Source of the DNA: Oceanicella actignis
Lineage (GTDB): Bacteria; Pseudomonadota; Alphaproteobacteria; Rhodobacterales; Rhodobacteraceae
Direction: 5' to 3'
DNA length: 64,000 nucleotides
Assembly: GCF_008124525.1 (NCBI RefSeq)
Contig: NZ_VNHJ01000002.1
Location: 124,001 to 188,000 of the forward strand
The notes beneath the pieces are model-generated. The model made no database searches. It was not told the origin of the DNA and saw only the letters and a list, made by a program, of their open reading frames with translations. Numbering within the stretch: the first letter of the stretch is position 1; each line of letters opens with the position of its first letter. Position numbers and translations under genes: made by a program. This document shows, one piece after another, positions 1 to 9,306 of this stretch.

Positions 1-130
1 GCCCCGCCGCCGCCTCGGCCTCGAGGCCGTGGCTGAAGGCGAAGCCTCCGGTCGGGAAGGCGGGCGAGAGCCAGCGCGCAAGGGTCAGAAAGATCTGCGC
101 GTCCATCGGCTGTTCAATGCGAATGGCCAT
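1..130 (-). CDS. ureF: Urease accessory protein UreF (N-terminal part, cut by window edge)
   Basis: Only the first 43 codons lie in the window. They read MAIRIEQPMDAQIF followed by LARWLSPAFPTGGFAFSHGLE-like sequence, which is the characteristic N-terminal helix of UreF. UreF acts with UreD and UreG (UreG is presumably just outside the window) as the chaperone complex that loads nickel into the urease active site. The ATG at 128-130 overlaps the last 17 bases of ureE, as expected for a translationally coupled ureE-ureF pair. The gene is incomplete because of the window boundary, so nothing can be said about its C-terminus. Confidence 0.9.
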   Translation of the reverse strand, partial: MAIRIEQPMDAQIFLTLARWLSPAFPTGGFAFSHGLEAEAAAG

Positions 131-551
131 GCGTGCGTCCGTGGCCATAGGCGCCGCCTTCCGGGGCGAAGGGTTCGACGACCTCGCGAATGCGCCCGCC
201 CAGCCGCCGGATCATCTCGCCCAGCACGTGATCGCGCGCGATGAGCAGCCGTCCCTCTTCGATCTGACAGGGCGTATGTCGGTTGCCCAGATGCCAGGCG
301 AGGCGAGCAAGGTCGCCGGCGATCTCGTAAAGCGGCTCGGGGGCGGCGACCACCTCGACCAGGCGGCCGTCGTCGAGCACGAAGGCGTCGCCATGGTCGA
401 GCGCGGCGGTTTCGGGCAGGTCCGCCAGAAACGCCTCGCCGGCGTCGGTGGTCAGCACCTTTCGGCGCAGGAAGCGCTGTTCATGGGTGAGCGTCACCCG
501 GGCGTCGCCGCGGTGCGCATGGATGGTGGCGCGAGCGATGGGAAGAGTCAT
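114..551 (-). CDS. ureE: Urease accessory protein UreE (nickel metallochaperone)
   Basis: A 145-residue protein with the two UreE domains: an N-terminal peptide-binding-like domain (LTHEQRFLRRKVLTTDAG) and a C-terminal metal-binding domain containing LAWHLGNRHTPCQI, where the family keeps its metal-site histidine. The C-terminus is short but histidine-bearing (HGRTHGHSH), a nickel-binding tail of the type seen in many UreE proteins. UreE delivers nickel to the UreDFG-apourease complex in the cytoplasm. It follows ureC by 9 bases and overlaps ureF. Confidence 0.95.
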   Translation of the reverse strand: MTLPIARATIHAHRGDARVTLTHEQRFLRRKVLTTDAGEAFLADLPETAALDHGDAFVLDDGRLVEVVAAPEPLYEIAGDLARLAWHLGNRHTPCQIEEGRLLIARDHVLGEMIRRLGGRIREVVEPFAPEGGAYGHGRTHGHSH

Positions 552-560
552 GCCTTGCGC

Positions 561-2270
561 TCAGAACAGGAAATAGCGTTGGGCCATGGGCAACGCCTCG
601 GCCGGCTCGCAGGTCAGCAATTCGCCGTCGGCGCGGACCTCGTAGGTCTCGGGATCGACCTCGATCTTCGGCAGCGCGGCGTTGAGCGCCATGTCCCTCT
701 TGCCGATGCCGCGCACGCCCCCGACCGCCGCAGTCCGCTTGCGCAGGCCAAGCCGCGCGCCGATTCCGGCCGCCTCGGCCGCCGCGCTGACGAAGGTCAC
801 GGCGCTTGCCTCGACCGCGCGTCCGAGCGCGCCGAACATGGTGCGCGAATACACGGGCTGCGGCGTCGGGATCGAGGCGTTCGGATCGCCCATCTGGCTC
901 ATGGCGATGGCGCCGCCGATCAGCACCATCTCGGGCTTGACCCCGAAGAAGGCCGGGTCCCACAGCGCCAGATCCGCCCGCTTGCCTTCCTCGACCGAGC
1001 CGGTCTCGTGCGCGATCCCGTGGGCGATGGCGGGATTGATCGTGTATTTGGCGATGTAGCGGCGGACGCGGAAATTGTCGTTGTCGCCGGTTTCCTCGGG
1101 CAGGCGCCCGCGCTGCTTCTTCATCTTGTCGGCGGTCTGCCATGTGCGGATGATCACCTCGCCCACCCGGCCCATCGCCTGGCTGTCCGAGGCGATGATC
1201 GAGAAGGCCCCGATGTCGTGCAATATGTCCTCGGCGGCGATGGTCTCGCGCCTGATCCGGCTTTCGGCGAAGGCGACGTCCTCGGGGATGCTCGGGTCGA
1301 GGTGATGGCAGACCATGAGCATGTCGAGATGCTCTTCGAGCGTGTTCACCGTATAGGGCCGGGTCGGGTTGGTCGATGCCGGCAGCACATTGGGCTCGCC
1401 GGCCAGGCGGATGATGTCGGGGGCGTGGCCGCCGCCCGCGCCCTCGGTGTGAAAGGCGTGAATCGTGCGGCCCCTGAAGGCGCCGATGGTCGCTTCGACG
1501 AAGCCGCTTTCGTTGAGCGTGTCGGTATGGATCATCACCTGCACGTCCATGTCGTCGGCAACCGTCAGGCAGTTGTCGATGGCGGCCGGCGTCGTGCCCC
1601 AATCCTCGTGCAGCTTGAGGCAGCAGGCCCCCGCTTCCACCTGCTCGACAAGCGCGGCGGGAAGCGAGGCGTTTCCCTTGCCCGCAAAGCCGAAGTTCAT
1701 CGGCAGACCGTCGACCGCCTGCAGCATCCGCCCGATATGCCACGGTCCCGGCGTGCATGTGGTGGCGAGCGTGCCATGGGCGGGCCCAGTTCCGCCGCCC
1801 AGCATGGTGGTGATGCCCGAATGCAGCGCATCCTCGACCTGCTGGGGGCAGATGAAATGGATGTGGCTGTCGATGCCCCCGGCCGTCAGGATCCTGCCCT
1901 CGCCGGCGATCACCTCGGTTCCCGGGCCGATGACGATGTCGACGCCGGGTTGCGTATCGGGGTTGCCGGCCTTGCCGATCTTCGCGATCCGCCCGTCCTT
2001 GAGGCCGACATCGGCCTTGTAGATGCCGGTGTGATCGACGATCAGCGCATTGGTGACGACAGTATCCATCGCCCCCTCGGCGCGGCTGCGCTGAGACTGC
2101 CCCATTCCGTCGCGGATCACCTTGCCGCCGCCGAACTTCACCTCTTCGCCGTAGGCGGCGAGGTCGCGCTCGACCTCGATGATCAATTCGGTGTCGGCAA
2201 GGCGCACGCGGTCGCCGACGGTGGGGCCATACATGTGGGCGTAATCGGCGCGCGAGATCCTGAAGGGCAT
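561..2270 (-). CDS. ureC: Urease subunit alpha (catalytic)
   Basis: The 569-residue catalytic subunit hydrolyses urea to ammonia and carbamate in the cytoplasm. All active-site residues can be seen: nickel-binding His136 and His138 in [10 protein letters not shown], the carbamylated Lys219 in [10 protein letters not shown], His248 in MIHTDT, His274 in [11 protein letters not shown], the mobile-flap Cys321 and His322 in MVCHHLD, and Asp362 in [11 protein letters not shown]. The length matches the family (about 570). The reading frame also has a GTG one codon upstream; the ATG at 2268-2270 was chosen because it overlaps the ureB stop as TGATG, the usual coupling arrangement. Confidence 0.97.
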   Translation of the reverse strand: MPFRISRADYAHMYGPTVGDRVRLADTELIIEVERDLAAYGEEVKFGGGKVIRDGMGQSQRSRAEGAMDTVVTNALIVDHTGIYKADVGLKDGRIAKIGKAGNPDTQPGVDIVIGPGTEVIAGEGRILTAGGIDSHIHFICPQQVEDALHSGITTMLGGGTGPAHGTLATTCTPGPWHIGRMLQAVDGLPMNFGFAGKGNASLPAALVEQVEAGACCLKLHEDWGTTPAAIDNCLTVADDMDVQVMIHTDTLNESGFVEATIGAFRGRTIHAFHTEGAGGGHAPDIIRLAGEPNVLPASTNPTRPYTVNTLEEHLDMLMVCHHLDPSIPEDVAFAESRIRRETIAAEDILHDIGAFSIIASDSQAMGRVGEVIIRTWQTADKMKKQRGRLPEETGDNDNFRVRRYIAKYTINPAIAHGIAHETGSVEEGKRADLALWDPAFFGVKPEMVLIGGAIAMSQMGDPNASIPTPQPVYSRTMFGALGRAVEASAVTFVSAAAEAAGIGARLGLRKRTAAVGGVRGIGKRDMALNAALPKIEVDPETYEVRADGELLTCEPAEALPMAQRYFLF

Positions 2271-2575
2271 CACAACTCTCCCATCACCTGTTGCCGGAAG
2301 CCGTAGATCCGCCTGGCCCCGGCGATCGGCACAAGCCGCACCTCGCGCCGCTGGCCGGGCTCGAAGCGCACCGCGGCGCCGGCGGGTATGTCGAGACGCA
2401 TGCCGCGCGCCCGCGCCCGGTCGAAGTCGAGCGCCGCGTTGGTCTCGGCGAAGTGGTAGTGCGAGCCCACCTGCACCGGCCGGTCGCCGGTGTTGGCGAC
2501 CTCCAGCGTCAGCGCTTCGCGGCCCGCGTTCAGCTCGATTTCGCCCTCGAGGGGGAAGAGTTCGCCCGGAATCAT
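2270..2575 (-). CDS. ureB: Urease subunit beta
   Basis: A 101-residue protein starting [20 protein letters not shown] and containing the family signature [16 protein letters not shown] and [11 protein letters not shown] near the end. It is the structural beta subunit of the bacterial three-subunit urease and packs against UreC in the (UreABC)3 complex. It is separate from ureA here, not fused as in some species. Its stop overlaps the ureC start; a 46-base gap separates it from ureA. Confidence 0.97.
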   Translation of the reverse strand: MIPGELFPLEGEIELNAGREALTLEVANTGDRPVQVGSHYHFAETNAALDFDRARARGMRLDIPAGAAVRFEPGQRREVRLVPIAGARRIYGFRQQVMGEL

Positions 2576-2621
2576 CGCCTTGTCCTCGTCATCCTGGTCC
2601 GAATGCCTCGCCCGAGGCGGA

Positions 2622-2924
2622 TCAACGGATCGGCCGGTGCACCGTCACCAGCTTGGTTCCGTCGGGGAAGGTCGCCTCGACCTGGATCTCGTCGATCATC
2701 TCGGGCACGCCCTCCATGCAGTCCTCGCGCCGGATCACATGCGCCGCGGCCTCCATCAGATCGGCCACCCGCCGCCCGTCCCGCGCGCCCTCGACGACGA
2801 AATCGGCGATGAGGGCGACCGCCTCGGGGTGGTTGAGCTTCACCCCCCGCGCCTTTCGCGCCCGGGCCACCATCGCCGCGACGCTGACCATGAGCTTGTC
2901 TCTTTCCCTGGGCGTGAGCTTCAT
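2622..2924 (-). CDS. ureA: Urease subunit gamma
   Basis: A 100-residue gamma subunit, beginning [20 protein letters not shown] and carrying the conserved [10 protein letters not shown] and [24 protein letters not shown] segments. It has the standard length for UreA and forms the urease core with UreB and UreC. It lies 15 bases downstream of ureD and belongs to the same minus-strand run. Confidence 0.97.
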   Translation of the reverse strand: MKLTPRERDKLMVSVAAMVARARKARGVKLNHPEAVALIADFVVEGARDGRRVADLMEAAAHVIRREDCMEGVPEMIDEIQVEATFPDGTKLVTVHRPIR

Positions 2925-2939
2925 CCTGATCCTGCCTCC

Positions 2940-3728
2940 TCATATCTGCCAGACGGTCGGAACCTGCGCGCCCAGCACCCCGACAAGCCGCGCCGCCAGC
3001 GCCTTGAGCGGGGCGAGATCGGGCGCCAGCATGCGTACCACGATACGCCCCTCCCAGGCCGAGGCGGCGGCGCGCAGATCGTCGCGCGCGAGCGCCTGGC
3101 GCACCTGCGGCAGAAGCGCTTCGGCCCCGGGCGCAAGGCAGCTCATCAACCCGATCGCCCGCGCCCCGTCGAGCAGCGCCGGCGCGCGCGCAAGCGCCGC
3201 CATGTCGCCCCCGAGCCGCAGCGCCTCGGCCTGCGCAAGCCGCCCGCCGCGGCGGATGCGCCAGCGGTCCGCAAGCTGCGCGGCCGCAAGCGTCTCGCCC
3301 ATGGCGCGGCGGCCCAGGACCAGCATCTCGAGGCCGATGAAGCACGCATCCTCGGCCATCTCGACCTCGAGCCTTCGCGCGAGCGCGCTGCGCTCGAAAA
3401 GAATCGTTTCCTGCGGCAGCCACCACAGCGTGCAGCCCCGGCCGATCCGCAGCCGGCTCTCCACCCGCGCCGCCCCGCCGATCGAGCGGTATGCGCGCTC
3501 GGCCGCCTGCGTGGTCATCGCAAGCCGCGCGCCCTCGCTCAGCTCCGCCTCGACCGCGAAGCGATCGCCGCCCGTGAGGCCGCCGGCGGTGTTGAGCACC
3601 ACCGCAAGCGGCGGGCCGCCGGCGTTCCTCGGCATCATGATCCGCCCGCAGCCCGCCTGCGCGAGCCGCCCGAGCCGCTCGCCGGCAAAGCTGACGGCCA
3701 CATGCCCGCGGGCGCGCTGGTGCGTCAT
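2940..3728 (-). CDS. ureD: Urease accessory protein UreD
   Basis: A 262-residue protein of the UreD/UreH family. The conserved core VVLNTAGGLTGGDRFAVEAEL, then AMTTQAAERAYRS and CTLWWLPQETILFERSAL are the diagnostic segments. UreD binds apourease and with UreF and UreG directs GTP-dependent nickel insertion. The reading frame extends upstream to 3761, but that start would overlap urtE; the ATG at 3726-3728 (MTHQRARGHV) lies 7 bases after the urtE stop and was preferred. Its immediate position after the urea importer makes urt and ure one transcriptional direction. Confidence 0.93.
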   Translation of the reverse strand: MTHQRARGHVAVSFAGERLGRLAQAGCGRIMMPRNAGGPPLAVVLNTAGGLTGGDRFAVEAELSEGARLAMTTQAAERAYRSIGGAARVESRLRIGRGCTLWWLPQETILFERSALARRLEVEMAEDACFIGLEMLVLGRRAMGETLAAAQLADRWRIRRGGRLAQAEALRLGGDMAALARAPALLDGARAIGLMSCLAPGAEALLPQVRQALARDDLRAAASAWEGRIVVRMLAPDLAPLKALAARLVGVLGAQVPTVWQI

Positions 3729-3735
3729 GCCGCGC

Positions 3736-4431
3736 TCAGACGGTGAGCAGGCGTCGAACATCGGCCTCGACCATTTCCCGCCGCCGTCCCGACATGACCA
3801 CCTCGCCCCGGTCCATCACCACGAAGCTGTCGGCAAGGTCGCGTGCGAACTCGAAATACTGCTCGACCAGAACGATCGCCATCTGCCCCTGGTCGCGCAG
3901 CCAGGCGATGGCGCGGCCGATATCCTTGATGATCGAGGGCTGGATGCCCTCGGTCGGCTCGTCCAGCACCAGAAGCCTCGGGCGGGTCACCATCGCCCGC
4001 GCGATGGCAAGCTGCTGCTGCTGCCCGCCCGAAAGATCGCCGCCGCGACGGCCCAGCATCTCCGCGAGCACCGGGAACAGCTCGAACACCTCCTCGGGCA
4101 GGCGCCGCTCGCCGCGCGGCAGGCAGGCAAAGCCGGTCTCGAGGTTTTCCCGCACGGTGAGGAGGGGAAAGATCTCGCGCCCCTGCGGCACGCTGCCGAA
4201 GCCGAGGCGCGCGCGCCGGTGGGCGGGCAGGGCCGCGACGTCCGCGCCGTTCCACACAATGGCGCCGCGGGCGATGCGCCGGCGGCCGGTGATGGCGCGG
4301 ATCAGCGAGGTCTTGCCCACCCCGTTGCGCCCCATCACCGCCGTCACCTCGCCCGGCCGCGCCGCGAGCGAGACCGACTTGAGCGCCCGGCTCGCGCCGT
4401 AGAAAAGGTCGATGTCCTTCACTTCAAGCAT
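3736..4431 (-). CDS. urtE: Urea ABC transporter ATP-binding protein UrtE
   Basis: A 231-residue ABC ATPase of the branched-chain-amino-acid (LivF-like) class. Walker A is GRNGVGKT at residues 34-41, the ABC signature LSGGQQQQLAIARA lies in the middle, and Walker B is LLVLDEPTEGIQPSII. The TEGIQPSII after Walker B is typical for UrtE and separates it from LivF. It energises urea import with UrtD through the UrtBC channel. Only three bases separate it from urtD and it is followed directly by the urease genes. Confidence 0.95.
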   Translation of the reverse strand: MLEVKDIDLFYGASRALKSVSLAARPGEVTAVMGRNGVGKTSLIRAITGRRRIARGAIVWNGADVAALPAHRRARLGFGSVPQGREIFPLLTVRENLETGFACLPRGERRLPEEVFELFPVLAEMLGRRGGDLSGGQQQQLAIARAMVTRPRLLVLDEPTEGIQPSIIKDIGRAIAWLRDQGQMAIVLVEQYFEFARDLADSFVVMDRGEVVMSGRRREMVEADVRRLLTV

Positions 4432-4434
4432 CGT

Positions 4435-5175
4435 TCAGCGCCCCAGATAGACTTCGATGACTTCGGCGTTGGCGGAGACATGCGCGAGCGAGCCCTCGGC
4501 CAGCACCCGTCCCTGATGCAGCACCGTCACCTTGCAGCCGAGCGCGCGAACGAACTCCATGTCGTGCTCGACCACCACCACCGCATGCCTGCCGGCGATC
4601 TCGCGCAGAAGCTCGGCGGTGCGCATCGTCTCGGCATCGGTCATGCCGGCGGCCGGCTCGTCGACCAGCAGAAGCTCGGGATCCTGCGCCAGAAGCATGC
4701 CGATCTCGAGCCACTGCTTCTGCCCGTGCGACATGCTGCCGGCGAGCGCATCGCGCGCCTCTTCGAGCCGGACCAGCGCAAGAAGCCGCTCGATTTCCCG
4801 CGCCTCCTCGCGCGTGCGCCGCCCGAACAGGGTCGCGCCCACCCCGCGCGGCCCCTTCAGCGCCAGCTCCAGGTTTTCCGCCACGGTCAGGCTTTCGATC
4901 ACCGAGGGCTTCTGGAACTTGCGGCCGATGCCGAGCCGGGCGGTTTCGACCTCGTCGGCGCGGGTCAGATCCACGGTCTCCTTCCACAACACCTCGCCTT
5001 CGTCGGGGCGGGTCTTGCCGGTGACGATGTCCATCATCGTGGTCTTGCCGGCGCCGTTCGGCCCGATGACCGCGCGCAGTTCGCCCGGAAGGACCACGAG
5101 CGAGAGATTGTCGATGGCGCGGAAGCCCTCGAAGCTCTTGCTCACGCCGGAGAGATAGAGAAGCGAGCCGCTCAT
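4435..5175 (-). CDS. urtD: Urea ABC transporter ATP-binding protein UrtD
   Basis: A 246-residue LivG-like ABC ATPase. Walker A is GPNGAGKT at residues 38-45; the signature is the unusual SMSHGQKQWLEIGM instead of LSGGQ, which is normal for UrtD; Walker B is LLLVDEPAAGMT. The frame stays open far upstream, but MSGSLLYLSGVSKSFEGF is the correct N-terminus: its ATG at 5173-5175 overlaps the urtC stop, and upstream sequence is urtC read out of frame. Confidence 0.95.
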   Translation of the reverse strand: MSGSLLYLSGVSKSFEGFRAIDNLSLVVLPGELRAVIGPNGAGKTTMMDIVTGKTRPDEGEVLWKETVDLTRADEVETARLGIGRKFQKPSVIESLTVAENLELALKGPRGVGATLFGRRTREEAREIERLLALVRLEEARDALAGSMSHGQKQWLEIGMLLAQDPELLLVDEPAAGMTDAETMRTAELLREIAGRHAVVVVEHDMEFVRALGCKVTVLHQGRVLAEGSLAHVSANAEVIEVYLGR

Positions 5176-6278
5176 GCCCTTGCCTCCTCGGGGGCGGCCG
5201 CGCGCGCCGGGCGAAGCCGACCGAGCCCGTCCTCGAGCGCGCCCAGAACGCCGCGCGGCAGCCACAGCGTGACCAGCACGAACAGCCCGCCCAGCGCGAA
5301 CAGCCACAGCTCGGGCAGCCACGCGGTCAACAGCGTCTTCGCCAGAGCGACGAGCATCGCGCCGAGCGCGGCGCCGACCAGCGTGCCCCGCCCGCCGAGC
5401 GCGACCCAGATGACGATCTCGATGGAATTCGCCGGCGAGAACTCGCCGGGGTTGATGATGCCGACCTGCGGCACGTAAAGCGCGCCCGCCACGCCCGCCA
5501 TCACCGCCGAGACGGCGAAGACGAAAAGCTTGTAGTGCTCGACCCGGTAGCCGAGAAAGCGCGCGCGCTCTTCCGCATCGCGGATCGCCACCAGCACCCG
5601 GCCGAGCTTCGATGCGGCGATCCAGCGCGCGATCAGCAGGCCCCCCGCCAGCGCGAGCGCCGAGGCCGCGAACAGCCCCGTGCGGGTGGAGGCGGCGGTC
5701 AGGTCGAGGCCCAGGATCTCCTTGAAGTCGGTCAGCCCGTTGTTGCCGCCGAAGCCCATCTCGTTGCGGAAGAAGGCGAGCATCAGCGCATAGGTCATCG
5801 CCTGGGTGATGATCGACAGGTAGACGCCGCTGACCCGGCTGCGGAAGGCGAACCAGCCGAAGACGAAGGCCAGCAGCCCCGGCGCCGCCATCGCCATCAG
5901 CGCGGCGAACCAGAAGCTGTCGAAGCCGAGCCAGAACCAGGGCAGCTCCTGCCAGTTCAGGAACACCATGAAGTCGGGCAGCACCGGATCGCCATAGACG
6001 CCGCGCGGCCCGATCTGGCGCATCAGATGCATCCCCATCGCATAGCCGCCCAGCGCGAAGAAGGCGCCATGGCCAAGGCTGAGGATGCCGCACAAGCCCC
6101 AGACAAGATCGAGCGCGACGGCAAGCAGCGCGTAGCACAGATACTTGCCGACGAGCGAGACGAGGTAGGCCGGCGCCAGCTCGCCGGCCGCGGCCGAGCT
6201 GGCGACGGGCAGGCCCACCGTCAGGATGAACAGGCCGGCAAGGAAGATCGCCATGCGGCGGTCGATGATGCGGGCCAT
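5172..6278 (-). CDS. urtC: Urea ABC transporter permease UrtC
   Basis: A 368-residue LivM-type inner-membrane permease with about eight to ten hydrophobic segments. Family landmarks are GLCGILSLGHGAFFALGGYAMG near the N-terminus, YLSIITQAMTYAL, NNGLTDFKEI and ALGGRGTLVGAALGA. It pairs with UrtB to form the translocation path. The ATG at 6276-6278 (MARIIDRRMAIFL) lies 2 bases after the urtB stop; the overlap with urtD indicates coupled translation. Confidence 0.95.
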   Translation of the reverse strand: MARIIDRRMAIFLAGLFILTVGLPVASSAAAGELAPAYLVSLVGKYLCYALLAVALDLVWGLCGILSLGHGAFFALGGYAMGMHLMRQIGPRGVYGDPVLPDFMVFLNWQELPWFWLGFDSFWFAALMAMAAPGLLAFVFGWFAFRSRVSGVYLSIITQAMTYALMLAFFRNEMGFGGNNGLTDFKEILGLDLTAASTRTGLFAASALALAGGLLIARWIAASKLGRVLVAIRDAEERARFLGYRVEHYKLFVFAVSAVMAGVAGALYVPQVGIINPGEFSPANSIEIVIWVALGGRGTLVGAALGAMLVALAKTLLTAWLPELWLFALGGLFVLVTLWLPRGVLGALEDGLGRLRPARAAAPEEARA

Positions 6279-6280
6279 GC

Positions 6281-7903
6281 TCAGGCCTCCGCTGCGCGGC
6301 CGCGCAGGGCGAAAAGCCCGCGGGGCCGTTTCTGGATGAACAGGATGATGAACGCCAGCACGAGGATCTTGCCCAGCACCGCCCCGGTCCACGGTTCGAG
6401 AAACTTGTTCACGACGCCAAGCCCGAAGCCCCCCGCGAGGGCGCCCCACAGATTGCCCGCGCCGCCGAAGACGACGACCATGAAGCTGTCGACGATGTAG
6501 CTCTGGCCGAGATTGGGGCTGACGTTGTCGATCTGGCTCAGCGCCACCCCGGCAAGCCCGGCGATGCCCGCGCCAAGCCCGAAGGTGAGCGCGTCGACGC
6601 GGCCGGTGTCGATGCCCATCTCGGCGGCCATCGGGCGGTCCTGCGTCACCGCGCGCATCTGCAGCCCGAAGAAGCTGCGCCGGAGCACGAGCAGCAGGGC
6701 GAAGAAGACGGCGAGCGCGAAGATCAGGATCCACAGCCGGCTCCAGGTGACCGTCATCTGCCCGATCTCGAAGGCCCCGGACATCCACGATGGATTTCCG
6801 ACCTCGCGGTTGTTCGGCCCGAAGATCGTGCGCACCGCCTGCTGAAGGATCAGGCTCACCCCCCATGTGGCCAGCAGCGTCTCGAGCGGGCGGCCGTAGA
6901 GATGGCGCACGATCCCGCGCTCGATGGCGATTCCGACGCCGCCGGCGACCAGCATCGCCAGAGGCGCGGCGATGAGCAGCGAGAAGTCGAAAAGCCACGG
7001 CGCAGACCCGCGGATCGCTTCCTGCACGGCGAAGGTCGTGTAGGCGCCCAGCATGACCAGCTCGCCATGGGCCATGTTGATCACGCCCATCACCCCGAAG
7101 GTGATGGCGAGCCCGATCGCGGCAAGCATCAGCACCGAGCCCAGCGACAGGCCATACCAGACGTTCTGCGCGACGCCCCACATCCGCTGCGTGCGCTCGA
7201 TCCGGGCCAGCGCGGCGGCGACCTCGGCTACGATCGCCGGATCGGACGCATGGGGCGCGAGCGCCGCCTGCGCCGCCGCATCCCCGCGCGCCGCCAGGAT
7301 GGCGACCGCGGCGCGTCTTTCCGCGACGGGGGCCTTTGCGTTCAGGATCGCCGCCGCGCGGGCTTCGGCCAGCGCGGCGGCGACCTCCCTGTCGGACTCG
7401 GCCGACAAGGCGGCGTCCAGGGCTTCGATATCGGCCGGATCGCCGCTTTTGAGGACCGACTGTGCGGCCCTCAGCCGCGTTTCGCGGTCGGGGCTCGTCA
7501 GCGACAGCGCCCCGATCGCGCTGCGCAGCATCCCGCGCAGCCGGTTGTTGACCTTGATCCTTTCGGTGGAGCGGGCCGGCGCTTCGCCAAGGCTTTCGCC
7601 GCTGAGCGCATCGATGGCCGTCGCGCCGGCCGCGCCCTCGACAAGGATGACGACGCGCCCGTCCGCCTTGCGCGCATGCAGCCGCCCCTCGAGCAGGGCC
7701 TCGAACAGCTGCGCGGCGCGCGGGTCGCCCGTCCGGGCGATCGCGTCGATGGTTTGCGCGCGGTCCGAATAGCCGCCCTCGGGCAGGCGCGCCACAAGCT
7801 CCTCGAAGCCGGCGGCGCGGCTGGCGGAAGGCATCATCAGCGCAAGCGCCGTCAGCAAGGCCGCAAGATACGGGCGAAGGGGCAAGGCGAGCACGTTTTT
7901 CAT
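6281..7903 (-). CDS. urtB: Urea ABC transporter permease UrtB
   Basis: A 540-residue permease made of a signal-peptide-like N-terminus (about residues 1-30, ending ASRA), an exported alanine-rich helical region with HEAT-like pairs to about residue 240 (for example DPADIEALDAALSAESDREV), and a LivH-type permease domain starting near NVWYGLSLGSVLMLAAIGL. This long periplasmic extension is normal for UrtB and distinguishes it from LivH. Hallmarks are GVMGVINMAHGELVMLGAY and ATWGVSLILQQAVRTIFGPNN. The start ATG is preceded by GGAAAAG. A strong hairpin lies between urtA and this gene. Confidence 0.94.
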   Translation of the reverse strand: MKNVLALPLRPYLAALLTALALMMPSASRAAGFEELVARLPEGGYSDRAQTIDAIARTGDPRAAQLFEALLEGRLHARKADGRVVILVEGAAGATAIDALSGESLGEAPARSTERIKVNNRLRGMLRSAIGALSLTSPDRETRLRAAQSVLKSGDPADIEALDAALSAESDREVAAALAEARAAAILNAKAPVAERRAAVAILAARGDAAAQAALAPHASDPAIVAEVAAALARIERTQRMWGVAQNVWYGLSLGSVLMLAAIGLAITFGVMGVINMAHGELVMLGAYTTFAVQEAIRGSAPWLFDFSLLIAAPLAMLVAGGVGIAIERGIVRHLYGRPLETLLATWGVSLILQQAVRTIFGPNNREVGNPSWMSGAFEIGQMTVTWSRLWILIFALAVFFALLLVLRRSFFGLQMRAVTQDRPMAAEMGIDTGRVDALTFGLGAGIAGLAGVALSQIDNVSPNLGQSYIVDSFMVVVFGGAGNLWGALAGGFGLGVVNKFLEPWTGAVLGKILVLAFIILFIQKRPRGLFALRGRAAEA

Positions 7904-7960
7904 CTTTTCCGACAAGCGATGAGACTGGTTTCGGGAAGGGCCGCCATGCGGCGGGCGCAG

Positions 7961-7983
7961 GGCGGCGGGCCGGGCCCGCCGCC
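7961..7983 (-). terminator. Stem-loop between urtA and urtB (possible attenuator)
   Basis: A perfect 10-bp stem (GGCGGCGGGC with GCCCGCCGCC) with a 3-base loop sits 25 bases after the urtA stop and 58 bases before urtB. There is no T-tract. I infer partial termination or 3' end stabilisation that keeps the binding protein more abundant than the permease. Confidence 0.55.
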
Positions 7984-8007
7984 GGTCCGGCCGCCGGGCC
8001 GCGCGCG

Positions 8008-9306
8008 TCAGCCGGCGCCGCCGCAGCGGCCCAGCTCGACGTTGAAGTTCCCGCAGGACATCGGCGCGCGCCAGTCCGAGATCAGCTTGGCGCTGTCGGG
8101 CAGATAGTCCGACCATGCGTCGCCGACGACGAGGCCGGGCGTCTCCCACACCACGTCGAACTGCCCGTTCTCCTGAATCTCGCCCACCAGCACGGGCTTG
8201 GTGACGTGGTGGTTGGGCATCATCGTGGAACAGCCGCCGGTCAGGTTCGGGGCCGAGACGCCGACGATGGCGTCGATCACCGCGTCCGGGTCGGTCGTGC
8301 CGGCCTTCTCGACCGCCTTCACCCACATGTTGAAGCCGATGTAGTGGGCTTCCATCGGGTCGTTGGTCACGCGGTTCGGGTCGCCGGTGAAGGCGTGCCA
8401 CTTGGCGATGAAGTCGGCGTTCTCGGGCGTGTCCACCGACATGAAGTAGTTCCAGGCGGCAAGGTGGCCGACCAGCGGCGCGGCGTCGAGCCCGGCAAGC
8501 TCCTCCTCGCCGACCGAGAAGGCGACGACGGGAATGTCCTCGGCCGAGATGCCCTGGTTGGCCAGCTCCTTGTAGAAGGGCACGTTGGCGTCGCCGTTGA
8601 TGGTCGAGACCACGGCCGTCTTCTTGCCCGCCGAGCCGAAGGCCTTGATGTCCGAGACGATCGTCTGCCAGTCGGAGTGGCCGAAGGGCGTGTAGTTGAC
8701 CATGATGTCCTCGGGCGCCACGCCCTTGGACTTCAGATAGGCCTCGAGGATCTTGTTCGTGGTGCGCGGATAGACGTAGTCGGTGCCCGCCAGCACCCAG
8801 CGCTCGACGCCGCCGCCATCCTCGCTCATCAGATAATCGACCGCCGGAATGGCCTGCTGGTTGGGCGCGGCGCCGGTGTAGAAGACGTTGCGCTCGCTCT
8901 CTTCGCCCTCATATTGCACGGGGTAGAACAGCAGGTTGTTCAGCTCCTTGAACACGGGCAGCACGGACTTGCGGCTCACGGACGTCCAGCAGCCGAAGAC
9001 GGCGGCGACCCGATCCTTCTCGATCAGCTCGCGGGCCTTCTCGGCGAACAACGGCCAGTCCGAGGCGGGGTCGACGACCACCGGCTGCAGTTCGCGCCCC
9101 AGCAGCCCGCCCTTCTTGTTCTGCTCTTCGACGAGCATGAGCATGACGTCCTTCAGCGTCGTCTCCGAAATCGCCATCGTGCCCGAAAGCGAGTGCAGCA
9201 CGCCGACCTTGATCGGGCCGTCCGTGGCCGCGCGCAGGATCGACGGCGCCGAGAGCAGCGCCGTTCCGGCGGCGCCCATCTTCAGGAATTCTCTGCGACC
9301 GAGCAT
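8008..9306 (-). CDS. urtA: Urea ABC transporter substrate-binding protein UrtA
   Basis: A 432-residue periplasmic binding protein of the LivJ/amide-binding class. It begins MLGRREFLKMGAAGTALLSAP, a twin-arginine signal with RREFLK, so it is probably Tat-exported. Typical UrtA stretches include IKVGVLHSLSGTMAISE, VVVDPASDWPLFAEKA, FGCWTSVSRKSVLPVF and LFYPVQYEGEE. A GAGGAG ribosome site lies about 11 bases upstream of the ATG at 9304-9306. It is the first gene of the urea uptake/urease run and the most likely point of nitrogen control, but I could not find a convincing sigma-54 promoter. Confidence 0.95.
   Translation of the reverse strand: MLGRREFLKMGAAGTALLSAPSILRAATDGPIKVGVLHSLSGTMAISETTLKDVMLMLVEEQNKKGGLLGRELQPVVVDPASDWPLFAEKARELIEKDRVAAVFGCWTSVSRKSVLPVFKELNNLLFYPVQYEGEESERNVFYTGAAPNQQAIPAVDYLMSEDGGGVERWVLAGTDYVYPRTTNKILEAYLKSKGVAPEDIMVNYTPFGHSDWQTIVSDIKAFGSAGKKTAVVSTINGDANVPFYKELANQGISAEDIPVVAFSVGEEELAGLDAAPLVGHLAAWNYFMSVDTPENADFIAKWHAFTGDPNRVTNDPMEAHYIGFNMWVKAVEKAGTTDPDAVIDAIVGVSAPNLTGGCSTMMPNHHVTKPVLVGEIQENGQFDVVWETPGLVVGDAWSDYLPDSAKLISDWRAPMSCGNFNVELGRCGGAG

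Noticed and set aside
117-2306. Long plus-strand open frame (729 codons) opposite ureC and ureE
   Set aside because: It is exactly antisense to ureE and ureC, which have full catalytic motifs. At this GC content stops are rare and long antisense frames are expected; the translation has no recognisable domain.
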